NCBI RefSeq assembly: GCF_020151015.1
Contig: NZ_CP083746.1
Location: forward strand, 5,163,382-5,227,381
DNA length: 64,000 nucleotides
Reading direction: 5' to 3'
DNA from: Pseudomonas sp. p1(2021b)
GTDB taxonomy: Bacteria; Pseudomonadota; Gammaproteobacteria; Pseudomonadales; Pseudomonadaceae
Below are positions 1 through 8,206 of this stretch, piece by piece (position 1 is the first letter of the stretch; every line of letters starts with the position of its first letter). Position numbers and translations under genes: made by a program. The notes beneath the pieces were generated by a model. That model had not been told where the DNA came from. It did no database searches and saw nothing but the letters and a program-made list of their open reading frames with translations.

Positions 1-10
1 GATGGGTCAT
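1..10 (-). CDS. merA: Mercuric reductase MerA, first three codons only
   Basis: The reverse strand reads ATG ACC CAT C, giving M-T-H, preceded at a normal distance by AAGGATC as ribosome binding site. MTH is the start of Tn501-type MerA, the flavoprotein that reduces Hg(II) to Hg(0) with NADPH. The gene follows merT and merP with a spacer of about 70 bp, as in mer operons that lack merC and merF. Only the start is inside the window, so the call rests on context plus three codons. Confidence 0.6.
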
Positions 11-81
11 GCAACAGATCCTTTATCGTTTGTGGCGCCAGACAATGACGTCCGTTGTGCTGCGGTGCCGTTTTCAGTGAC

Positions 82-357
82 TCACTGCTTGACGCTGGAC
101 GGATAGCCCGCGTCTGCGGTTGCCTTGGTCAGCTTCTGCACGCTGGTCTTGGCATCGTCGAAGGTGACGACCGCTTGGCGTGTCTCGAAAGTCACGTCAA
201 CTTTGCTGACGCCTTCGACCTTGGAAATCGCCTTCTTGACAGTGATCGGGCAGGCGGAGCAGGTCATGCCCGGTACGGACAGCGTGACGGTCTGGGTGGC
301 GGCCCAGACGGGGGCAACAACGGCGGCGAGGGCGAGGGAGGCAAACAGTTTCTTCAT
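82..357 (-). CDS. merP: Periplasmic mercury-binding protein MerP
   Basis: This 91-residue protein has an N-terminal signal peptide (MKKLFASLALAAVVAPVWA) followed by one heavy-metal-associated domain with the GMTCSAC metal-binding motif. MerP captures Hg(II) in the periplasm and passes it to the inner-membrane transporter MerT. The length and motif match the family exactly. It sits 12 bp downstream of merT in the same operon and ahead of merA, and should be expressed from the MerR-controlled promoter at 756-786. Confidence 0.97.
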   Translation of the reverse strand: MKKLFASLALAAVVAPVWAATQTVTLSVPGMTCSACPITVKKAISKVEGVSKVDVTFETRQAVVTFDDAKTSVQKLTKATADAGYPSSVKQ

Positions 358-369
358 GGTGAACTCCGA

Positions 370-720
370 TCAGTAGAAAAATGGCATGACGTAGGGAAAT
401 CCGAGCGCGACCAGAACCAGCGCGGCCACGATCCAGAAAATGAGCTTGTAAGTAGCTCGCACTTGGGGAATCGCGCAGACCTCACCCGGTTTGCAGGCCG
501 CTGCCTGCCGGTAGATGCGCCGCCAGGCGAAGAACAACGCCACCAGCGCCACGCCGATAAAGATGGGGCGATAGGGTTCCAACACCGCCAAGTTGCCGAT
601 CCAAGCGCCGCTGAACCCCAAGGCGATCAGAACCAACGGCCCGAGGCAGCAAGCCGAGGCGAGGATGGCGGCAAGCCCTCCAGTGAAGAGCGCGCCGCGC
701 CCGGTTTTTGGTTCAGACAT
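370..720 (-). CDS. merT: Mercuric ion transporter MerT
   Basis: This 116-residue inner-membrane protein has three predicted membrane segments. The vicinal cysteine pair in ASACCLGP lies in the first helix, and a second cysteine pair (CKPGEVC) lies in the loop after helix two. MerT imports Hg(II) handed over by MerP for reduction by MerA. The start at 720 ([12 protein letters not shown]) is chosen because it matches Tn501-type MerT; an upstream in-frame ATG would place the start inside the mer operator. First gene of the merTPA operon. Confidence 0.96.
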
Positions 721-755
721 GCGCTTGTCCTTTCGAATTGAAATTGGATAGCGTA

Positions 756-786
756 ACCTTACTTCCGTACTCATGTACGGAGTCAA
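756..786 (-). promoter_or_regulatory. MerR-controlled mer operator/promoter
   Basis: On the minus strand a -35 box TTGACT (781-786) and a -10 box TAAGGT (756-761) are separated by 19 bp. The spacer carries the GTAC dyad centred near 770. A 19-bp spacer is the hallmark of MerR-family promoters, which are activated by DNA distortion. The arrangement is the same as in Tn501/Tn21-type mer operons and drives merT-merP-merA. Confidence 0.92.
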
Positions 787-791
787 GCGAT

Positions 792-1226
792 ATGGAAAAC
801 AATTTGGAGAACCTGACCATTGGCGTTTTCGCCAAGGCGGCCGGGGTCAATGTGGAGACCATCCGTTTCTATCAGCGCAAGGGCTTGTTGCTGGAGCCTG
901 ACAAGCCCTATGGCAGCATCCGCCGCTATGGCGAGGCGGATGTAACGCGGGTGCGCTTCGTGAAATCAGCCCAGCGGCTGGGCTTCAGCCTGGATGAGAT
1001 CGCCGAGCTGCTGCGGCTGGAGGATGGCACCCATTGCGAGGAAGCCAGCAGTCTGGCCGAGCACAAGCTCAAGGACGTGCGCGAGAAAATGGCTGACCTG
1101 GCGCGCATGGAGGCCGTGCTGTCTGAGTTGGTGTGCGCCTGCCATGCGCGAAGGGGGAACGTTTCCTGCCCGCTGATCGCGTCACTACAGGGTGGAGCAA
1201 GCTTGGCAGGTTCGGCTATGCCTTAG
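792..1226 (+). CDS. merR: Mercury-responsive transcriptional regulator MerR
   Basis: This 144-residue MerR family regulator has an N-terminal winged helix-turn-helix ([20 protein letters not shown]) and a dimerisation coiled coil. It carries the mercury-ligand cysteines in THCEEAS, near residue 82, and in [12 protein letters not shown] in the C-terminal part. It binds the adjacent operator, represses merTPA without metal and activates it with Hg(II). The start at 792 is used because the upstream in-frame ATG would read through the operator. It is divergent from merT. Confidence 0.96.
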
Positions 1227-1407
1227 CGTGCTTTATTTTCCGTTTTCTGAGACGACCCCTTAGAAAGCCTAGTCAAAGAGCTGTCACGAGAACACCGTTA
1301 GCTTAGCGTACGATTTTTTCCGAATTCTGCGGTTCCCCCAAGCACGTCGTGAGTGCCTGGCGAATGATCCCAGGAGATCCACTCCACTAGCTCAAGTAGG
1401 TTCAGCG

Positions 1408-1758
1408 ATGGCTTGGATCATTACGAAGTACCTGGTCACTGCCGCGATAGTGATTATCGTGTCTGAGCTGGCAAAGCGCAGTGACAAGCTGGGCGGCTTG
1501 GTTGCCGCCCTGCCATTGGTCACCGTCTTGACGCTCATCTGGCTCTACTTGGAGAACCAGAGCATGGAGAAGATTTCCAATCATGCCTGGTACACGTTCT
1601 GGTATGTGATTCCAACGCTGCCGATGTTTATCGCGTTTCCGGCACTGCTGCCCAAGTTGGGATTCTGGCCAACACTTATCTCCAGCATCCTCATCACCAT
1701 GGCGAGCTTCGGAGGATTTGCCCTACTTCTAAGGCGATTGGGCATCGAGTTGCTTTGA
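1408..1758 (+). CDS. DUF3147 family small membrane protein
   Basis: This 116-residue protein is almost entirely hydrophobic, with four likely membrane helices. It begins with ITKYLVTAAIVIIVSE and has a central GGLVAALPLVTVLTLIWLYLE stretch typical of the DUF3147 family. The family has no established biochemical role but is often found near metal-resistance or transport genes. The gene stands alone, with about 180 bp without recognisable genes before it and the DUF2790 gene convergent behind it. The function is unknown. Confidence 0.75.
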   Translation: MAWIITKYLVTAAIVIIVSELAKRSDKLGGLVAALPLVTVLTLIWLYLENQSMEKISNHAWYTFWYVIPTLPMFIAFPALLPKLGFWPTLISSILITMASFGGFALLLRRLGIELL

Positions 1759-1790
1759 GTCGGGTGTAGAGGAAAGCACTCGGTCACCGC

Positions 1791-2117
1791 TTACCGGCTG
1801 TTGATGCACTCACCTTTCACGAGGTAGCGAACCATGTGCAGTTCGCCCTTGGAATCCTCGTAAGTCATCATGCTTCTCACATTCCCGCAGTACCGCACGC
1901 TAGGCGAGACGTACACCAACTTGCCAACGTCCAAATCCATACCGTATGCGTAATCTTCAAGCTCGGGCATGGGTTTCTTCACGCTCTGTGCATAGCGTTC
2001 TGTAGCCTTCCTGGCAGACTGCTCAAGATCGTCGTTGATCTGAACGCTACTTTGGGCATTTGTCGACAGTGCAGAGAAAAGCATGAACGCGGCAATAGCC
2101 GATATAGTTGTTTTCAT
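1791..2117 (-). CDS. DUF2790 family small secreted protein
   Basis: This 108-residue protein has an N-terminal signal peptide (cleavage probably after ALSTNAQ). It has the DUF2790 core: KPMPELEDYAYGMDLDVGK, a central Cys, the MTYEDSKGELHMVRY strand pair and a C-terminal Cys (GECINSR). The two cysteines probably form a disulfide in the periplasm. Related proteins are metal-induced in pseudomonads, but their activity is not known to me. It is one of three DUF2790 genes in the window (also 9369-9692 and 34844-35176). A terminator-like hairpin lies 16 bp upstream of the start codon, inside what must be its leader. Confidence 0.8.
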   Translation of the reverse strand: MKTTISAIAAFMLFSALSTNAQSSVQINDDLEQSARKATERYAQSVKKPMPELEDYAYGMDLDVGKLVYVSPSVRYCGNVRSMMTYEDSKGELHMVRYLVKGECINSR

Positions 2118-2132
2118 GAGAAGTCCATTAAT

Positions 2133-2199
2133 AAAAAAGCGCCCATGGCGGGGCGCTAAAATTCACCTTACCAAAGGAGCGTATGGTTCCAAGGTGAAT
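2133..2199 (-). promoter_or_regulatory. Structured leader: stem plus terminator-like hairpin upstream of a DUF2790 gene
   Basis: Reading the minus strand: ATTCACCTT (2199-2191) pairs with AAGGTGAAT (2169-2161) and encloses GCTCCTTTGGTAA. This is followed by a GC-rich hairpin (arms 2157-2151 and 2144-2138) and a run of six T. Only 15 bp separate the T-run from the ATG at 2117, so any promoter for the gene must lie upstream and the hairpin is in the leader. A very similar element follows the porin gene at 17464-17536. Attenuation is an inference. Confidence 0.55.
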
Positions 2200-2816
2200 G
2201 CATTGGCGTGAGCAGGGTATCGTTACTCCCGCCATGCTGCTTCAGATGAGACTGGCCCAAAGCAGCGCTGCCTGTGTGCTGTTCTTAAACTAGCAAAAGC
2301 GGCTAACGACAAGATGATTGTGAAATTACAATTTGGACATGTAATAGATTGTAAAGTAATTATTCTTGCCCAATTAAGATGAAAAGCCATGCATGCTGGC
2401 CGGTTTAAGCCCGTTATCAAAGGGGCGAACGATCGGTGGCTTGCTACCACTCGGAGCTTGAGCTTGTAGGATTGAACGCCATAAATGCTGAGCAGCTTGG
2501 CAGAAACGCCACCCCTCTCGGCCGAATCCTCCTGTCAGTCCTGAGGACTGATAACCGCTGCAAGCCACAGAATCCGCTAAGCTCAGTAGGGAAAGCCGTC
2601 ATGACTGTCAGCAATCTTGCGGCTACATTACAAATTTGTAGGATTTCGCCGCGGCCAGCGTCTTCGCGTTAAGATTCAAGCGTCCTCAGGTGACCCCGGC
2701 GTATGGACAGAGGTAGCGACTACCAGATGTCATGCACTCAGCCGAACCTTCAAACTGCCTGCAACCACAGTCTTGGCGGATTAGGCCAATTCCTTCCTCA
2801 CACCTTGAGATAAGTT
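2200..2816. other. Gene-free stretch with putative metal-regulator boxes
   Basis: No protein gene could be supported on either strand. The stretch contains one half-conserved box at 2325-2340 (ATTACAATTTGGACAT, followed by GTAAT) and a better one at 2627-2642. It is AT-rich around 2310-2380, unlike the flanking coding DNA, and probably holds the promoters of the leftward DUF2790 gene and of czcR. Confidence 0.5.
2627..2642. promoter_or_regulatory. Putative CzcR/CopR-type box upstream of czcR
   Basis: ATTACAAATTTGTAGG fits the ATTAC-N6-GTAAT pattern shared by many promoters of the island. It lies 175 bp before the czcR start, suggesting autoregulation. Confidence 0.5.
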
Positions 2817-3491
2817 ATGCGCGTTCTAGTTGTGGAAGACGAAATTAAAACTGCCGAATATCTTCAGCAGGGCCTATCCGAAAGCGGGTATGTCGTAGAT
2901 ATCGTGCACAATGGTGTTGACGCCCTGCACTTGTTCAATACTAACGTCTATTCGTTGGTTCTGCTGGACGTAAACCTTCCTGGCATCGACGGTTGGGACC
3001 TTTTGGAAACCATCAGGAAAACCAGCCGGGTCCGCATCATCATGCTGACCGCTCGTGGTCGCATCAACGACAAGCTCAAAGGCTTGGATGGCGGAGCCGA
3101 CGATTACCTTGTCAAACCCTTCGAATTCCCGGAGCTGCTCGCTCGAATCCGTTCGCTGCAGCGGCGTGGTGATGAATTAGTCGAGAAGAGTTCGCTGAAA
3201 ATTGCCGACTTGGAACTCGACTCAGTGCGCCATCGGGTTTTCCGCGCTGGCACACGCATCGATCTCACCACAAAGGAATTTACGCTCCTGCACCTGCTTA
3301 TGAGCAGGACGGGCGAAGCGCTGACTCGTTCTCAGATCATTTCGTTGGTCTGGGACATGAATTTTGACTGCGATACCAACGTCATCGATGTCGCTATCCG
3401 GCGCCTTCGCTCAAAGATCGATGACCCGTTTGAAACCAAGCTCATTCACACGCTTCGTGGCGTAGGGTACGTTTTTGAGGAACGCGCATGA
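2817..3491 (+). CDS. czcR: CzcR-type heavy-metal response regulator
   Basis: This 224-residue OmpR/PhoB-class regulator has a receiver domain (MRVLVVEDE start, phospho-acceptor Asp in LVLLDVNLPG, conserved Lys in [10 protein letters not shown]). A C-terminal winged helix follows, ending in LIHTLRGVGYVFEE. It is closest in character to CzcR, which activates zinc/cadmium/cobalt efflux. The stop codon overlaps the start of czcS, giving a translationally coupled pair. A second czcR-like gene lies at 17895-18569 and a CopR-type paralogue at 28467-29144. Confidence 0.88.
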   Translation: MRVLVVEDEIKTAEYLQQGLSESGYVVDIVHNGVDALHLFNTNVYSLVLLDVNLPGIDGWDLLETIRKTSRVRIIMLTARGRINDKLKGLDGGADDYLVKPFEFPELLARIRSLQRRGDELVEKSSLKIADLELDSVRHRVFRAGTRIDLTTKEFTLLHLLMSRTGEALTRSQIISLVWDMNFDCDTNVIDVAIRRLRSKIDDPFETKLIHTLRGVGYVFEERA

Positions 3492-4906
3492 GGCCATTCA
3501 GCCTGGCTGCAAAGCTGGGATTAAAGGTGGGGTTGATGAGCGCAGCGTTGCTGCTTCTGTTCGCCACCTTCGGGTATCTGATGGTGGGTCAGGCGCTAGA
3601 GCGAAATGCCCGCAGTGACCTGGAAGTGAAGATGGCGGGCATGGCTCACAACCTGTCCATGATTTCCGACATCTCAGGAGTCAACGCAGACGCACATCAG
3701 CTTGTGGATCTGGTGATGGGCCACAACAACCTGTACGTCAGCATTTTCGAGTCGGCGCAGAGTGAAACGCCCCTGCTCTCGATTGGCTCGAAGCAGGTCA
3801 ACGTGGAGGTGCACAAGTTTCAACCATCCGCACAGCCGAAGGAACATGAGTGGCGCGACACCCAGGACCGCCCCTTGCTGACAGCTTCTCGCACCATGAA
3901 TTTGGGCGACGGAACCGAAGTCAGCGTGTACATGACTATGGACCAGTCGTCCAATGAAGCGCTGCTTGATGCATTGCTCACCTGGGCCCTGATGATTTCC
4001 CCGCTCATCATCGCGCTGATCCTCGCAATCGGCTGGTGGACCGTACGCAGAGGTCTGCTGCCTCTGACCAAGTTCCTGAAAGTCGCCTCGAAGATCTCCA
4101 CCGAGAGTCTTGACCATCGTCTGCCGACTAATGGAATGCCAGCAGAACTCAAAGAGCTCGCCGACGGTATCAACATCATGCTGGCTCGCCTGGATGACGG
4201 GGTTCAGCAGCTCTCGCAGTTTTCTGACGATCTTGCTCACGAACTGCGAGCGCCGCTATCCAACCTGATGGGTAAAGCCCAAGTTGCACTGACCAGAGAG
4301 CGATCCCTTCCCGAGTACAGGGAAGTGCTGGAGTCGTGCACAGAAGAGCTGGACCGCATGAGCCGCATGGTTTCCGACATGCTGTTCCTCGCTCAGGTCA
4401 GTCATCCGGCATCCATGGTGGAGTTCGAACCTGTGTCCCTGGTCGATGAAGTTCAGCGGGTGTGTGATCTCTTCAGCATTTCGGCAGAGGATGGCGAGAT
4501 CCAGCTGCAGATCTCTGGCAGTGATGACGTGGTGCGCGGTAACCGCCTGATGATTCAACGAGCCGTCTCGAACCTGGTGTCAAATGCGATTCGCTACTGC
4601 CCTCGCGGTCGCACGGTCTACGTGAAAGTGCAACGCGGTGGTAGCGGCACGACCTTGAGCGTCGGCAACCCGGGCCGCGGGATCGCCAAGGAACACCATG
4701 CGCATTTGTTTGAACGGTTCTACCGCGTAGATAAGAGCCGAGCACGAAGCGAAGGGGGGACCGGTCTTGGCCTTGCCATCGTGCAGTCGATCATGAGCCT
4801 GCATCAAGGCTCGGCGAGCGTGGAAGTGACCGAGGAAAATTTCACCTGGTTCCACCTTCACTTTCCCGAAGCCCAGCTAAAGCAGTCGGCAAAGACCGCT
4901 GCTTGA
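3488..4906 (+). CDS. czcS: CzcS-type heavy-metal sensor histidine kinase
   Basis: This 472-residue inner-membrane kinase has a first membrane helix near residues 12-32 and a periplasmic sensor region of about 130 residues. The second helix, near residues 165-185, is followed by a HAMP linker and a phosphoacceptor motif DDLAHELRAPLSN. The ATPase domain has an N-box (RAVSNLVSNAIRYCP) and a GGTGLGLAI glycine box. It would sense periplasmic Zn/Cd/Co and phosphorylate CzcR. It overlaps czcR by 4 bp and is followed by a strong terminator. The exact metal cannot be read from sequence. Confidence 0.88.
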   Translation: MRPFSLAAKLGLKVGLMSAALLLLFATFGYLMVGQALERNARSDLEVKMAGMAHNLSMISDISGVNADAHQLVDLVMGHNNLYVSIFESAQSETPLLSIGSKQVNVEVHKFQPSAQPKEHEWRDTQDRPLLTASRTMNLGDGTEVSVYMTMDQSSNEALLDALLTWALMISPLIIALILAIGWWTVRRGLLPLTKFLKVASKISTESLDHRLPTNGMPAELKELADGINIMLARLDDGVQQLSQFSDDLAHELRAPLSNLMGKAQVALTRERSLPEYREVLESCTEELDRMSRMVSDMLFLAQVSHPASMVEFEPVSLVDEVQRVCDLFSISAEDGEIQLQISGSDDVVRGNRLMIQRAVSNLVSNAIRYCPRGRTVYVKVQRGGSGTTLSVGNPGRGIAKEHHAHLFERFYRVDKSRARSEGGTGLGLAIVQSIMSLHQGSASVEVTEENFTWFHLHFPEAQLKQSAKTAA

Positions 4907-4920
4907 AGCGCGCCCACTTG

Positions 4921-4948
4921 AAAAGGCCCGTCAATCGACGGGCCTTTT
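4921..4948 (+). terminator. Rho-independent terminator after czcRS
   Basis: A perfect 12-bp stem, AAAAGGCCCGTC / GACGGGCCTTTT, encloses the loop AATC and starts 15 bp after the czcS stop codon. It also lies just downstream of the leftward interrupted gene and could serve both directions. Confidence 0.9.
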
Positions 4949-5076
4949 GTCTATGCAATGCCTCAGTGCCTAAGCACCACAGGGTCCATAGGTGACCGCA
5001 GAATTACCGACTTTATGATCTTTTGCTCTTCTGGGTTGGCGTTTCGTAAGCGAGCCGCGAACACACCTTGCGCTCG

Positions 5077-6610
5077 TTAAGCAGGCGTCCACTGATGCGG
5101 CAACAAGGCCTCGATCTCGCTCGCCCGTTGAGTAGGCAGTCGTGTCAGCACGTCCTTGAGGTAGGCATACGGATCATGTCCATTCATACGCGCCGACTGG
5201 ATCAAGCTCATGATCGCAGCCGCGCGTTTGCCACTGCGCAGTGATCCAGCAAACAACCAATTGGCACGTCCAAGTGCCCACGGTCGTATTTGGTTCTCGA
5301 CGTGGTTGTTATCGATGGGCAACGCGCCGTCGTCCAGGTAGCGCGTCAGCGCTACCCAACGTTTCAAGCTGTAATCGAGAGCCTTGGCGATGGCCGAGCC
5401 TTCTGGCACCAGCTCGCGCTGGGTCAGCATCCAGTCATGCAGTTTTTCAGCGATGGGAACCGCATCCTGCTGACGTATTCGTCGGCGGTCTTCTTCGCTC
5501 ATGTCCTTGGCCTGTCGTTCGACCTCGTAGAGCGCACCAATCGTTAGAAGCGCCTGCTCGGCCAACTGACTCTTGTTCGCCGCATGCAAGTCAAAGAACT
5601 TGCGGCGCGCATGGGCCATGCAGCCAACCTCGACGATGCCTTGTTCGAAACTGGCCTTGTAGCCGGCAAAGTCATCGCACACCAACTTGCCGCGCCAGTC
5701 GTCCAGGAAGTTACGCGCATGCTCGCCGGCACGGCTCGGGCTGAAGTCGTAGACCACGGATTTCAGCTCTGCGTAAGCAGTGCTGCTGTAGGCCCACACA
5801 TAACTTCGATGGGTTTTCTTTTCACCTGGTGCCAGCATCTGAACCGGTGTTTCATCGGCATGGATGACCGGTTGCGCCAGCACCGCTTCACGCAGTGCAT
5901 CGACCAATGGTTGAAGCTGAACACCTGTTTGCCCAACCCAGCGGGCCAGTGTCGAACGGGGAATGGCCAAGCCGGCGCGGCCAAAGATCTTTTCCTGCCG
6001 GTACAGCGGCAGATGGTCAGCGAACTTGGCCACCATCACATGGGCCAACAGGCCTGCGGTGGGGATGCCTTTGTCGATGACTTGTGCCGGAACCGGCGCC
6101 TGGATCAGGGTTTCGCAAGCTCGGCAGGCCCATTTGCCACGTACATGCTGCTCGACCGTGAACACACGGCGTGTAATCGAGCTTTTCGCTGACATCTTCA
6201 CCGATGCGTTGAAGCTCGCAGCCACACGCGCATTGGGTGTTGTCGGGTTCATGGCGGATAACCGTACGCGGAAGCTGTGCTGGCAGTGGTGCGCGCTTGG
6301 GCTTCTGGCTTGGCTCTTTTGGGGCCGGGTCGGGATGAAGTGCGTTCAGCTCAGCTTCGATGGCCTCAAGGTCGACGTTGAGCAAATCATCGAGCAGACG
6401 GCCTTGCTCTGGGCTGATTTGTTCGCTGCGCTTGGCGTACTTATGGCGTTTGAGAACGGCAATCTCGTGCGTGAGTTGCTCGATGATGATTTTGTCGTTT
6501 TGGATCTTGCGACTCATCGCCTCGACTTGAGACTGCAATGTCAGCGTCTGCGCGAGCAGCGCACGCAGCTCTGCTGGAGTCAGTTGGTCGAGGTCGGGTA
6601 AGGAAGTCAT
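5077..6610 (-). pseudogene. tnpC: IS66 transposase TnpC, frameshifted
   Basis: The intact gene would encode about 511 residues starting at 6610 (MTSLPDLDQLTPAEL). The first frame runs through an N-terminal coiled coil and a CACGCELQRIGED segment to EKLDYTP. The second frame resumes at VFTVEQHVRGKWACRAC and continues through the DDE transposase domain (VIHADETPVQ, CDDFAGYKA, DNNHVENQIRP) to the stop. The break is near 6163-6170, where CCGTGTGTTC replaces the expected CCGGGTGTGTTC, a loss of two bases. Unless this is a sequencing error, the element cannot make a full transposase. Confidence 0.85.
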
Positions 6611-6671
6611 GCCGCCAATTGTGCCAGAGCACCGCACTGGCGGCGATTGGCGGTTATGCCAATGGCAAGCA

Positions 6672-7007
6672 CTAAAGCCGTGTGATGGTGCTGTTGGCCC
6701 CCATGCGCTGCCAAGGTAACCCCATGATGAGCGCCTGAAGTTGCTCGCTGTCCAGTTCCACTTGAGCGCCGTGACGAATACCCGGCCAGTGGAATTTACC
6801 CTGGTTGAGTCGGCGTGCTGCCAGCCACACGCCAACGCCGTCATGTACCAGCACCTTTATCCGGTTGGCGCGACGGTTGGCGAAGAGATAAGCGCAGTGC
6901 GGCTTCGCCGCACCGAAGACCGCGACAACACGGGCCAAGGCCGTTTCGGTGCCGGCGCGCATGTCCATGGGCTCGGTGGCCAGCCAGATGGTATCGATAC
7001 GGATCAT
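6672..7007 (-). CDS. tnpB: IS66 accessory protein TnpB
   Basis: This 111-residue protein matches the IS66 Orf2/TnpB family, with the characteristic MDMRAG motif near residue 14, CAYLFANRRANRIKVLVHDG and the C-terminal QLQALIMGLPWQRM. TnpB is required together with TnpA and TnpC for transposition of IS66-type elements, but its biochemical role is not settled. Its start overlaps the tnpA stop by 4 bp, indicating translational coupling. Confidence 0.92.
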   Translation of the reverse strand: MIRIDTIWLATEPMDMRAGTETALARVVAVFGAAKPHCAYLFANRRANRIKVLVHDGVGVWLAARRLNQGKFHWPGIRHGAQVELDSEQLQALIMGLPWQRMGANSTITRL

Positions 7008-7327
7008 TTGACGAGGCCGCGAATGAAGCGGGCGCAGCCATCGGGATCGACAGTGGGCCAGATCACTGTGAGTGTGTGTTGTTTGAACGGAATTTCGATA
7101 CGCGCCAACGTTGGTTGCGCAGGCGCAGATTCAGTCTTCATCGTCAGCGGCACGAATGCAGGTAACGCGTCAGGTTGGCGGTCACGATAGAGCGGAATCC
7201 ATTTGCGCACTAGGTTGGCATTGATGCCATGGCGCAGCGCGATGCTGGCTATCGACACGTCAGGTTGAAGACATTCCTGGACGACTTGGGCTTTGAACGG
7301 TTTTGGATAAGAGGTGCGCTGGCGCAT
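7004..7327 (-). CDS. tnpA: IS66 accessory protein TnpA (helix-turn-helix)
   Basis: This 107-residue IS66 Orf1-type protein starts at 7327 (MRQRTSYPKPFKAQVVQEC) and has an N-terminal helix-turn-helix (VSIASIALRHGINANLVRKW) like other IS3/IS66 small DNA-binding subunits. A longer reading from 7360 would place the start inside the large palindrome at 7342-7389 and is less likely. It overlaps tnpB by 4 bp. Confidence 0.88.
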   Translation of the reverse strand: MRQRTSYPKPFKAQVVQECLQPDVSIASIALRHGINANLVRKWIPLYRDRQPDALPAFVPLTMKTESAPAQPTLARIEIPFKQHTLTVIWPTVDPDGCARFIRGLVK

Positions 7328-7341
7328 GGTGATCCTTGCGA

Positions 7342-7389
7342 TAAGGGCGATGGTGTCCACGTATTTTTAGGTGGACACCATCGCCCTTA
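7342..7389. repeat. Perfect 19-bp inverted repeat just inside the IS66 right end
   Basis: Arms at 7342-7360 and 7371-7389 are perfectly complementary around the 10-base loop GTATTTTTAG. The palindrome lies between the terminal repeat and tnpA, 15 bp upstream of the chosen tnpA start. It could form a strong hairpin in tnpA mRNA or in single-stranded DNA. Confidence 0.9.
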
Positions 7390-8097
7390 ATGCTGGGATT
7401 CTGAAGGTGTGTTGGCTGGCCGCTTACGGCGTTTCTCCACAGGTGGGAGAAGTATTGGGCATTCACTTTTTCCTGAGCGCTCACACTGCCGGCGGCCTCA
7501 ATGAACTGCATGGTCGAGTACACACAGATCAGTGCCAGGATGAAGAATGCTGTCGCCACCACCATGACATAACGTTTGGCCAGCACCGGTGCCCGCTTTA
7601 GCTCCAGGATCGAGGCATCCGCTAATTTTGTCGCGGCAGTAAGCTCCGAAATCAGCGGTTGGATGGCGGTCTCGACTCCACGAGCGGCAGCGGAATATGC
7701 CTCTGCCGCAGCGCGGATGACGACCTCTTCGGCATTGGACCAGGCTTTCTCAGCCTTTCGTACCTCCTCCTGAATCTGCCGACTGACAAGGTCAACCTCC
7801 TCCACCAGCTCGTTCGACTTTTCCAGAACAGCGTTGCAGGCCCTGGTCTGGGAGGCCAGCTCATCGAGCTGAACAGTGAGTTTTTCAGTGCTTCGGCGGA
7901 AGTCACCGATGGCAACTGACCAAGGCTCTATGTCATTCATGGCTATCTCCTAGAGCGGCCGGTGACGGCGCACGGTTTTATTTTGTTAGATATCAAAAAT
8001 GTAATTTACGGAACAGTTTGAAGTCAGCCTCGACACAAGCGAGATAGACATGATCCTTCCAGATTTGCAGATTGGGCGCATCCGGCCAGCCGCCTAA

Positions 8098-8113
8098 ATT
8101 ACGGAATTGTAAT
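8098..8113. promoter_or_regulatory. Putative CzcR/CopR-type box upstream of a PtrA-like gene
   Basis: ATTACGGAATTGTAAT is a near-perfect instance of ATTAC-N6-GTAAT. It ends 93 bp before the start of the small secreted protein at 8207 and is followed directly by TTGACT, a possible -35 box. Confidence 0.6.
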
Positions 8114-8206
8114 TATTGACTCACCTTGTCGTTAGCTTCGCGTTCCTAAACTACAAACCAACAAAGGCCGTCAGTCAGGCAGGCCTAGTAAGAACCGAGG
8201 CACACA

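Larger units (their letters stand above)
5046..7427 (-). mobile_element. IS66-family insertion sequence with 8-bp target duplication
   Basis: The element is 2382 bp. Its terminal inverted repeats begin GTAAGCGAGCCGCGAACACA (left, from 5046) and GTAAGCGGCCAGCCAACACA (right, reading inward from 7427), the IS66-type ends. It carries the three typical genes tnpA, tnpB and tnpC, all leftward. It is flanked by the perfect direct repeat GGCGTTTC at 5038-5045 and 7428-7435, the 8-bp target duplication expected of IS66. It interrupts the gene described at 4963-7940. Its transposase gene is frameshifted. Confidence 0.95.
4963..7940 (-). pseudogene. Unknown coiled-coil membrane protein gene split by IS66 element
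   Basis: The 5' part runs from an ATG at 7940 (preceded by GGAGATAGCC) down to 7428. The 3' part runs from 5037 to a TGA at 4963-4965. If the IS and one copy of the 8-bp duplication are removed, the frame is continuous and gives a protein of about 195 residues, ending SHLWRNANPEEQKIIKSVIL and a short tail. Residues 1-110 are rich in Glu, Ala and Gln and look like a long coiled coil. One hydrophobic helix follows (YVMVVATAFFILALICVYS). I do not recognise the family; a role in plasmid or transposon biology is only a guess. Confidence 0.8.

Noticed and set aside
2223..2568. Short leftward open frames in the gap before czcR
   Set aside because: They have no ribosome binding sites, odd composition and no recognisable family, and they overlap putative regulator boxes.
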